The position numbers were made by a program, and so were the translations under genes. A stretch of DNA of 64,000 bases from Bursaphelenchus xylophilus (lineage: Eukaryota > Nematoda > Chromadorea > Rhabditida > Aphelenchoididae), in assembly GCA_904066235.2 (NCBI GenBank), contig CAJFCV020000002.1, positions 9,052,001 to 9,116,000 of the forward strand, written 5' to 3'. The notes beneath the pieces are model-generated. The model was not told the origin of the DNA. It made no database searches and saw nothing but the letters and a program-made list of their open reading frames with translations. Each line of letters starts with the position of its first letter. The first letter of the stretch is position 1. This document shows, piece after piece, positions 55,656-64,000 of the stretch.

Positions 55656-56668
55656 TGTAAATGACCAAATATTTATTTTTTTTGTGCAACTCTGATCTAT
55701 ATTTTTGAACACGAAGTAAACCTGTATGCTCTTTTTTTCGCAAACTATCAAGAGAAACATTTGAAACTGCTATTTTCAAGCACAGATTCACAAAAAACGT
55801 GTCACTTCCGAGGCTTTTGAGTCAGACATCACTGACATTCTGAGCGCTTTAAACAATCTATGAAACTTGGTAAACGTGGTAAAATTCACCTCTACACTAA
55901 TTTACGTAATTGCAAAAGCATCCGAAATTGTGCTTGAGAGTATATTGTCTTGTGAGTATGTCTTTTTTTTCTTTTGACTTACCAGCCCAGCATGAGTTAA
56001 ATCGAAGGATTCGAAACTTCTCCTCTTTACAGAAATGTAGTCCAAATTGATGGCAAGTCTGATAATTTATGGAAACGAAAAAAGATGGCGGCAATTTTTA
56101 AACAAGATTACCAAAGACACAGACCCAAGTTGGCTGAAATTTACTTAAAGAATGATTTAAGACTTTAACCTGTGCTTTCAGTGCAGAAGATTTTGCACGT
56201 CAAAGCGAAAAAAATCTAAATTGTATTTGAAATTAAAATCCGCGGCCTCTTTTTCCCTCGAGGGCTCTTTTAGAGTGACCAATGTCCAGCGCTTTTCTCG
56301 GTTCAAAAGAAAAAAGAGGAAAAGCCTTGAGGTCTCTTTTCCTCGAAAGTCTTTGTTTATTCGATCGAGAGATTGTACGGGAAAAATATTATTGCCTCCG
56401 GCTCTTTTTTAATTTTTATGCCCCTGGTCTCTGGTACCAGCGTAGACGTATCCCTGAACTTGGTTTAGCAAAATCACGGATGTTTTTTGTAGCCTTTCTG
56501 AAAGAAATCAAAATTTACTATGTGAACCCTGACTAGCCCTGCGTTTGGCCAGTGCATCGCCGTTTTAAAAGCGTTCGAATATTTGTTTTCTCTGCATAGA
56601 TCGGAGCCGTTTATCCGATAATAAAAAAATAAAGTTTACTTGTTGGTTCTCAGTCTAATCCCTAGGAA
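55656..56668. other. Gap, duplicated 3' flank then unclear sequence
   Basis: 55656-55922 is the duplicated 3' flank also seen at 52190-53180. Beyond this there are open frames at 56221-56536 rich in basic residues and CTCGAGG-type words, but with no family or splice support. Confidence 0.5.
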
Positions 56669-57653
56669 ATGGTGAACGTCATTCGGGACAACATGCTCCC
56701 AGGTCTTGACCAGCTCCTTGCAAGCACAAAGTCCGCCACCTGTAGCGTTCGTGACCTTCGATGGTTCGACGGTATTCAACTAGAGCACATTGACATTAGC
56801 CATGATTGGGAAGAAGAAGAGGACCCACAGCTCTGTAAACCTATTCACAAGTTATAAACCGCTGAATTCGAAATTTTAGATCTTCCAATGCTGTTATTTA
56901 TCAAAACAAAAAAGATTATCGCAGGAAAATGCTTGCCAATCCACTTGTTCCACAGTACACAGTAGGTTTTATTAAACAATACTCGCTTTGAGAATGACCC
57001 TTGTCTGTTTCAGTCTTCCAATTCAAGAGGCAACAAAAATATTGTCCTGCAGCTTGGAGCCCGATATTGATCAGACTGCAGAGCCATTTTACACAGAGAT
57101 TTTTCGGGAGATGCACAGATGTTTGCCCAATTTGGAACACTTGACTATAACGGATGTCGATATATATATTCGCACAACAAACCCTGAGGATCATTTTGGA
57201 TATCGAGTCCAAAAAATGTCAGAGGTGGGCTACAGAAAAATCGTATCCGTTTAACTCTATTTTTTTGCTATTTATATGGTGTAACAAGACAATATCGCAT
57301 ATCTGTATATATCGCATATAAAAGAATGCGATTTCTTTCTAAGCCTTCTAATATATTTTGACGCTATTCCTCACAAATTAGCTCTTATTTTTCAGCCGTA
57401 CATTCGCGCCGTGACCAAAGCCGCCTGGCATCTTCGACAGATCATTGAACATGCTCATATTCGCACTTTTATCAACATAACCTTTGAAGTCTCCTGTACC
57501 TTTTACATGGAATCATGTGCCGAACTATTTTTCTCGTTGATCCCAAAAATTCGATGCTTTGAAAGCGAATATGATCGAGAAACAGACCGATTTATCAAGC
57601 AGATCTACTTTGATGATGACCGTGTTCGGATAAACCTGGTGATTATGCTGTAA
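56669..57653 (+). pseudogene. Array family gene lacking blocks I and II
   Basis: Exons are 56669 to about 56834 (block III-like, MLPGLDQLLASTKSATCSVR then DLRWFDGIQLEHIDIS), about 56880-56962 (block IV, LPMLLFIKTKKIIAGKCL), about 57014-57224 (block V, LPIQEATKILSCSLEPD, FREMHRCLPNLEHLTI) and about 57396-57653 (block VI, AAWHLRQIIEHAHIRTFINI). The first exon is preceded by CCCTAG, an acceptor, so upstream exons are expected. None was found in the preceding 700 bases. It is either a shortened gene starting at the ATG here or a 5' truncated copy. An AATAAA lies at about 57720. Confidence 0.55.
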
Positions 57654-58351
57654 AATATTGCATCAGAAAGTTTGCATTACCTCATTGGATACTGTTGTTG
57701 ACAGTAGCTGTTAAATTCACAATAAATTAACCCTGTTGAAGACAATAATTTTTTTTTGCCCACAGGACCCTGTGTATAGTACTCTCCCGTACAACGAAAC
57801 CTGTCTATGACAATCAATTTCGGAGGTCCCAAAGTCATTTTATTTAGTCCCAAATCTTAATGCCATCTTTTCATTTATCCCACGCTTAGTTTTCTCTAAT
57901 CTCCAGCTATGAAATCATAATATTTCCTACAAGTTATAAAAATCTCTAGCGGCCAAACCTCACGAAACACGGCAACTTCCTGTGGGCTAAATACGTTTAT
58001 AAGTCTATTCTAGAGCGGATTTCCTGCGAGATAAGTCATTGGCTGTAAAAGGAGCAAAATTCGGGGTAGAGAAAGACTTTTCCCATTCTTCGCTCGGGTC
58101 AAGTTGGGCTTTTAATAAAAAAAATTATTTCTTTTTGACAATTTTGCGGAGATTTTGACAATTTTAGCTGGATTACAGGGTATTTTGGACAGAATGGATT
58201 GATGAAATATACTTTTATTGTAGTTTTGTGCCCGGTTTTGTGTATTTCCATTGATTTTTTTAATGAAAAACTAATTTTTTCTTCGAAAATTTCAATTTTA
58301 GTTTTTTTTTATTCCGCAAATCTCTCTAAAACAATATTTTCAGATCAATTT
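57654..58351. other. Gap, AT-rich
   Basis: Near 57790 ACGAAACCTGTCTATGACAA then TTCGGAGGTCCCAAA resembles a stretch at 62648 (AAACCTGTCTAGAACGAACA) and recalls pogo/Tigger-type transposon ends. No exon is seen. Confidence 0.4.
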
Positions 58352-60417
58352 ATGACGGGTAGACAACTGAAATATTCAGCTCTTTCATCTTTTATTCAAT
58401 TCTGCATCGATGAAAAAGAGAGTAACTTATTATTGTTGAGTGTAAGTTAATATTTTTTATTTTTCACCTCGGGTGTTTGAAAAAGCTAATGTTTTGACTG
58501 TTTCAGCTTGTAAATAATCGTTATGCCGTGGGTTCAGCATCTCACCAAGATCTCAGAAGGATTGAATTAAGTGTATTTTCGCGGATTATTGACCCCGAAG
58601 GTCAGTTTTTAAAAATTTCGTTGATTGTACTTGGATTAATGTCGGAATACGCATATAATTTTTTCAGATAGCACTCTGATGAAAGTCTGGCTCATATCCA
58701 ATGATCCGACCAAAACCACCGAACATTACATTCAAAGCTATGCGGAGTTTTTGATTGCAATGTTCAGTGTAAGACGACTGTTTTTGAAGAAACCAGAGCT
58801 TGTCGTGGCTATCAGTATCTACACGTCTAACACGTTGATGCCATGGTTCTCGGCGAAGATTGCAGCGAGATCGGCGAGGATTTTGAAGGGTAGGTTGTGG
58901 CTATTTTACTTTGTAAATGATGAAGTTCTCGTCTGGTTTCCCATTTCAAGATTTGCCATGGTCAATAAGATATTTTGATTAAATTTTTTTGAAATTTTTA
59001 TTTTGAAAATTTTAAGATTTGTTGAGGCTACGATTCCCGCTGTTTTCCCAAAGGTTATTTTTTGCGTCGAATAAGAAAATCTTAGCCAATATTTTGATCT
59101 AATCGTCGACACGCACTGTGCGAAAACAATTTTTTCGCACAGTGCAAGCGCCAAAAATCAATTTCTTGCAAAAAACAAGGAAATGCACAGTGCAAAGTCA
59201 CATTTGGTTTTCTCACAGTGCGTGTCGCCGATTTCAGTCCGGCGACTTTCCGGACGGGAGTGCCTGGACATGGCGCACTGTGCAAGAAAAAAGGTCAACT
59301 GCACGGTGCATTTGATTTTTCAAACAAAATCGCTGCGACGCAAGCTTTTTTCCATTGCGCCGCCGCGAAATTTGAGACAATTGCACAGTGCAAAAATTTT
59401 TTGAAAAGGATTGCGTTGCGGGAAGAAAGCGCTCTTTCGCATCACTGATGCACGTGGAAAGCATGAACTAATTGTAAGATTTAAGAACGAAAACAGAAAA
59501 CTTTTCCTTATATTCGCTTATTTTCAGCCTTTTTCCCTTCTGCCTCTTTCAAGCTGGAGACAACTGCAATGTACCCTACCTTCAAACAGTTTTACCCATT
59601 GATCGCCGAGTTGGCCCCTGTTTTGACTAATGTTCGATGCAGTCCAAATGTGCTTCATTTACTTCGAAATGCCCACCTCAATACTCTGAATATCGTCGAC
59701 GATTGGAATTTTATTCGGCGGACTGCTTGGTGTAAGTTTACGAAGCTTTTTTGATGACGTTTTTTTCCAGATTACCCGGAATTATTCCATGTAAAAGCGA
59801 GGGAATTTGTGTGTGGACATGTCTTTCCTTTGGATTATTTCACGAATGGAAGGTGAGTGGTGTTTCAAACGAGCAACATTTATTTTTAGTTTCCCAATTC
59901 AACCTACAACTCAAGTGTTTGTTTGCGACGTAAATTTACGAATGAAAAAATCTCCAGGTCTCTACGAGGACATCTTTGGAGAGATCTCACAATGCCTTCC
60001 AAATCTAAGGCTTCTGAAATGCAACCAACTTGATTTTGTGGTCGAAGTTGGGGATAACGATGATCATGTGGCCATTCGTCGTGGAAATGTTTCAAAAGTA
60101 AGAAAGAGATAGGATCTTTGATTCTAATGAATGTTTTATAGCCTTATACGGAGGCTATAGAGCTGGCTTCATGGCACATCCGAGAGATCGCTCGACTATC
60201 GCATCTTGAGACCGAAATCGAAGTCTTGTTCGAGTTCTATCATCAAGCCTATGTCGACGCGTGTGCGGATATGTTCTCGAGGTTGTTGCCGGGAAGTAGT
60301 GTCTGCGAGAGCTCATACAATTCCGAAATGGAATCCACGCAGAAACACGTCACATATCAGAAGAATAATACGTTGGCTAAGCTAACTCTCTCCCCAGGCT
60401 TCTCTCCAATTCCATGA
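58352..60417 (+). CDS. Array family gene, F-box-like N-terminus, intact
   Basis: The start is MTGRQLKYSALSSFIQFC after TTTTCAG, with donor GTAAGT after LLLLS, the same position as in the gene at 14864. Further exons begin LVNNRYAVGSASHQDLRRIE, then block II (about 58671-58889, FLIAMFSVRRLFLKKPELVV, LMPWFSAKIAARSARILKG), block III (about 59528-59731, FYPLIAELAPVLTNVRCSPN) and block IV (about 59771-59851, YPELFHVKAREFVCGHVFPL to NGR). Block V (about 59890-60100) is FPIQPTTQVFVCDVNLRMK with FGEISQCLPNLRLLKC. Block VI (about 60142-60417) is ELASWHIREIARLSHLETEI. All phases match. The intron between II and III holds a GCACTGTGC-word repeat. AATAAA lies at about 60429. Function unknown. Confidence 0.8.
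59100..59445. repeat. GCACTGTGC-word repeat in an intron
   Basis: GCACTGTGCGAAAA, TTTCGCACAGTGCAAG, GCACAGTGCAAAG and CACAGTGCGTGTCGCC recur on both strands through 340 bases. This points to a short inverted-repeat element or palindromic minisatellite. Related words are at 45515 and 50085. It enlarges the block II-III intron of the gene at 58352. Confidence 0.55.
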
Positions 60418-60598
60418 GAAGGCTGAGAAATAAATTATTCGGAAAATTTATCTTGTAAATTTGAATTTCTGCCTTGGTGAAACACAGTGGTTGACAAATT
60501 TTGAAAGTGATCAGAATCTTTGCAGGCTTCCTGAAAAGTGATTGATCATTCAGCCAGCAAAAATACTATTAGCATCGGTCACCAACACCCTACAGAAA

Positions 60599-61537
60599 CG
60601 GAGTTGGACGATTGGGGAAAAAGACGATTGGGGAAAGGGACGATTGGGGAAAAAGACGATTGGGGAAAAGTACGATTGGGGAAACCGAAAAGTATTATTT
60701 TCTTGGATGCAAATGTCGAAATTAGGATAATCGAGGGTGCTGATTTCGAAAATGACATTAATTTTTTTTGGTTGTAACTTTTTTTCTTAAGTAGTAGTGT
60801 AAAGTAGTAATTTTTTGAATTTTTATCGTAAATACTCGATTTAGGGGTTTTCGAGGGTGCTGATTTCGAAAATCATGTTAGCTTTCTTCTTTATAGTACT
60901 ATCTGGTACTATATAGTACGAGGTGAAAATATATATAGATATAGCTTTTGGCGTTAATGGTGTTGTTTTGATGCTTGGTACTCCTCAAAAACACGTTTTA
61001 AATAATTGGTACTGTTTAGTACTGTCTGGTACTATGTAGTACAAGGTAAAAATTTGGCCTTTAGGGGTTGTTGTTCTGTTCCTTAGTACTCCTATTTTCA
61101 CTTTGTACTACATAGTACCAAACAGTACTAAACAGTACCAGTTATTTAAAAAGTGTTTTTGAGGAGTATCAAGCATCAAAACAACACCATTAACGCCAAA
61201 AGCCATATTTTCACCTCGTACTATGTAGTACCAGATAGTACTATAAAGAAGAAAGCTAACACGATTTTCGAAATCAGCACCCTCGAAAACCCCTAAATCG
61301 AGTATTTATGATAAAAATTCAAAAAATTACTACTTTACAGTACTACTTAAGAAAAAAAGTTACAATCCAAAAAAATTAATGTCATTTTCGAAATCAGCAC
61401 CTTCGATTATCCTAATTTCGACATCTGCATCGAAGAAAATAATACTTTTCGGTTTCCCCAATCGTACTTTTCCCCAATCGTCTTTTTCCCCAATCGTCCC
61501 TTTCCCCAATCGTCTTTTTCCCCAATCGTCCCAGTTC
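60599..61537. mobile_element. GATTGGGG palindromic element, complete copy
   Basis: This 939-bp palindrome is centred at about 61068. Each end carries five iterated CGATTGGGGAAA units (ends CGGAGTTGGACGATTGG and CCCAATCGTCCCAGTTC). Next come inverted arms with GTGCTGATTTCGAAAATGAC. The centre has arms of GGTACTATGTAGTAC and similar words. CCTACAGAAA is repeated exactly at 60589-60598 and 61538-61547, a 10-bp duplication. It lies between two family genes and carries no protein gene. Confidence 0.92.
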
Positions 61538-61767
61538 CCTACAGAAAATCACCAAAAAATCTCAGTCATAAACAGTAATGGTATGATTCATCCGTCCACT
61601 CCCTCATTCGCCGGCATAACGTGATATAAGACTACAATTTGGGGTTCAGCTGACAAGAAAAATATTAAACGTTCTGCTTTCTCATTCGGTTCTTTTTGAG
61701 GGTTTGCTTTTTATCTAATGTGAAATTTCATAGCTAAACATACTCTTCTTTCCGGGCTATCTACAAC

Positions 61768-64000
61768 ATGGCGGGTGGCAAATTGAGAACCTCAATTCTA
61801 TATGTATTTGTTCGATTCTACAAAAATCAGAACGAAGATAAAGTGTTAACATTGTGTGTGAGTTTTTTATGCATTCTTAAAAACTCGGATATGTATGTAT
61901 AAAATGCGACAGGATAAAAAATTGAAGATTTAAAATCTTAGCTCGTGCTTTACTGGTAAAAATGTATACAGTCGTTAACTGTACATACAAGATGCATAGA
62001 CAGCACTAGGTGTGACTATGAGATTGCAGAAAAGTAGAAAGGTTGGGCCTAATTTGGCATTTGACTTACAGCTGGAGTATTTTAAGTGTGACACTCAGAT
62101 TTTAGCGTGACTTTGATGAAACATTTCTAGTACTCTCTTCGCCGCAAAGCCCGTTGAATAGCTCGGCTACGCCTGCAAAGCGGGAGCTAAAAATTTTTCT
62201 CGGGCCATAAGCAGCTTGTTTTTTTCAGCTAATAAGCCGTCAACTTGCTCGCGCTGTTGCTTCTCAAAGGGATATTATGTCAATTGAGTTCGGCTTTGAG
62301 TGCAATTTCAACAATGGTGCGAGTGGGTTGTCAAACATTTACAATTTGTATCTTCCAGACACAACAATCCTTTATGTATTTGTGCGCTCAAGGCATCGTT
62401 GGCAAACCACACTACATCACGTTACCAGCGTAGGCGAACTGATGACGGCAATTGTTTGTTTAAAACTGTTGTTTTATTACAAAACCAAGTTTCCATTTGT
62501 TATTTGCACTTACAATTCCGACTTTCTCATTCCATGGTTTAAAGAGAGGGTAGCTGTAAAAACTGGAAGAATTTTAAAAGGTAAATAGTTTGAGGCAATC
62601 ACAGTGGGGGAAAGCAGTAACCTGTGTACAACAAACGTTAATATACAATAAAACCTGTCTAGAACGAACAATTTCGTGGAAGACCAAAACTCCACATAGT
62701 CGACTTTCTAACACAGTTGAGCTTCAAGAATGGACCGAATCGTGCGCAAAATGCCTTTACGTAAGAAGCTGACCGAGAGCAGTCTGCGTTAGTCTCGAGC
62801 CCTAGTCTGTAAAAAACGATTTGATTTAAGACCCAAGATGGATTTTAGGATGAAACACCTCCGTATAACGAAACAATTCCGTAAAGATTTTGACTGTTTA
62901 ATGGCTTCTATGAGCTTTCAAAATTCCTGCAATTGGCAAAGATATAAACAAAAGATGGTTTTCCCGCCGACCTCTATCCGCATTTCACGTACTCTCTCCT
63001 TTGGAAATAACAGATACATGCAGAATTCTTTCCCCACGTCAAATTCACTCTCTCATCCTATGCTTCACTGACCACATCATACCATCAGATGATACCGTTT
63101 ATTTTGGAGATGGTCCCGGTTCTGCGGAATGTTGAGTGCTGTCCCCGAGAGCTACAGCTTCTTGGAGCGGCCGATTTGCATGTCCTCAAACTTTCCCGAT
63201 TTTGGATTCCAAGACCGTGTTGTAAGTTCTGGAGTTTTTATAGATGTATGACAATGGTTTTTACAGTTTATCCTTCACTTTTCTCCGTGAAAGCGGATGA
63301 ACTAGTCTTTGGCACTAAGTTTCCATTGGACAAATTTTTACATGGAAGGTAAATTGGTCTTTCTACTGATGATGGGCCGTTATTTTACATCATGAATCTC
63401 CATATTTCAGCTATCCAGTCCAAACCAAAGCCGAGAGCTTGATGTGTAAACTTGACCTCGAAAAGGATCAATGTTCCATCTTTTATCCAGATATCTTCAA
63501 GGAGATTTCAAGCTGTTTGCCCAACTTGAAACTTCTAAAATGTAATAACGTAACTACAAAACTCAAAGATCTGTTTGTAATAGAGGATCAGGAAGCCATG
63601 AATCCGACATATCGAGTCAATCTAAAGTTGACGGAGGTATGTGGAATTTCACCTTTTGGTTTGTCTGAGGATTCAGGGAAAAAAGAATTTTAAGATTTGG
63701 CCAAAAACTAGAAGTTATAGCCAATTCAAATCGGGCCACAAAGATGCCCCACCGTGTATTGCAAATCCGTGACGAAATATGGGTTTTTGATTGCATTTGG
63801 AAGCGGAAACAAGGGAAATGTTTGAAGCACTATGATTTTTGATAAAAATTAATTTCAGTTCCACATCAAAGAAATCGAGGAAACTGTTTGGCATATTAGC
63901 GAAGTCTGTCGACACTCTCATGTCAAAACAAAGCTGGATTTTGTAGTAGACATGTGTACTCACCATTATGTTGAGGCCAGTGCGGAGCTCTTCTCCGAGC
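61768..64000 (+). CDS. Array family gene, F-box-like N-terminus, cut by window edge
   Basis: The start is MAGGKLRTSILYVFVRFY, with donor GTGAGT after LTLC. A long second exon (about 62230-62581) fuses block I remainder and block II (LISRQLARAVASQRDIMSIE, LIPWFKERVAVKTGRILKG), where sister genes have an intron. Then follow block III (about 63025-63222, MIPFILEMVPVLRNVECCPR), block IV (about 63268-63349, YPSLFSVKADELVFGTKF to HGR), block V (about 63411-63637, QTKAESLMCKLDLEKD, FKEISSCLPNLKLLKC) and the start of block VI (from about 63859, EETVWHISEVCRHSHVKTKL), which leaves the window. An inverted-repeat fragment (63665-63765) lies in the last intron. Function unknown. Confidence 0.75.

Noticed and set aside
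59100..59460. Coding exon in the GCACTGTGC repeat stretch
   Set aside because: Overlapping frames on both strands follow the inverted words. The true family exons on either side join without it.

Overview
The window looks like nuclear DNA of a nematode. It is AT-rich, the genes are split by mostly short GT-AG introns ending in TTTCAG, and almost every larger intron or gap holds short inverted-repeat DNA elements, many with TA target-site duplications. No species is claimed. The only gene recognised with certainty is mevalonate diphosphate decarboxylase (MVD, 4831-8566, +), an isoprenoid-pathway enzyme. Its last intron was enlarged to about 2 kb by two nested palindromic transposons. Beside it, divergently oriented, lies a gene for a probably secreted Cys-rich protein (4173-1371, -). 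One of its introns hosts a decayed Tc1/mariner transposon (2067-3362).

From 8.6 kb to the right edge the window is essentially one tandem, inverted and rearranged array of a divergent protein family that I do not recognise. About 17 members and several remnants are visible: minus strand at 8.7-13.8 kb, plus at 14.9-17.3 kb, minus from 17.5 to 46.4 kb, plus from 47.5 kb to the end. They share a six-block layout and conserved intron positions. Block I is a variable N-terminus, in some members weakly F-box-like. Block II is about 90 residues and ends in a KG-type motif at a phase-1 intron. Block III follows the pattern LLKELxPVxxxxCxxxDLxxFEG. Block IV is short, with LFxIN and usually ending SR. 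Block V contains an L-C-S/D stretch followed by FYExxFxEIxxxLPNLxxL. Block VI is the last exon, with WHIxQIxxHSHVKT. Four subtypes can be told apart: acidic N-terminus, F-box-like N-terminus, a CCRRL-type first exon, and a CxC N-terminus. I infer fast birth-and-death evolution, as described for nematode F-box and similar families, but the function is unknown.

Between the genes, and inside their introns, are at least eight families of inverted-repeat elements. They include Tc1/mariner-type ones with TA duplications, a hAT-like one with an 8-bp duplication, and an unusual palindromic family whose ends are iterated GATTGGGGAAA units with 10-bp duplications. One inverted-repeat element splits a coding exon of a family gene and carries a tRNA-like sequence. 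At 25.3-28.4 kb there is a decayed, internally duplicated block. It includes a Cys-rich stretch resembling the stem region of phlebovirus-type class II glycoproteins found in some nematode retroelements.

Exon coordinates were assigned by hand from splice signals, frame and paralogue comparison, without transcripts, so several 5' ends are tentative.
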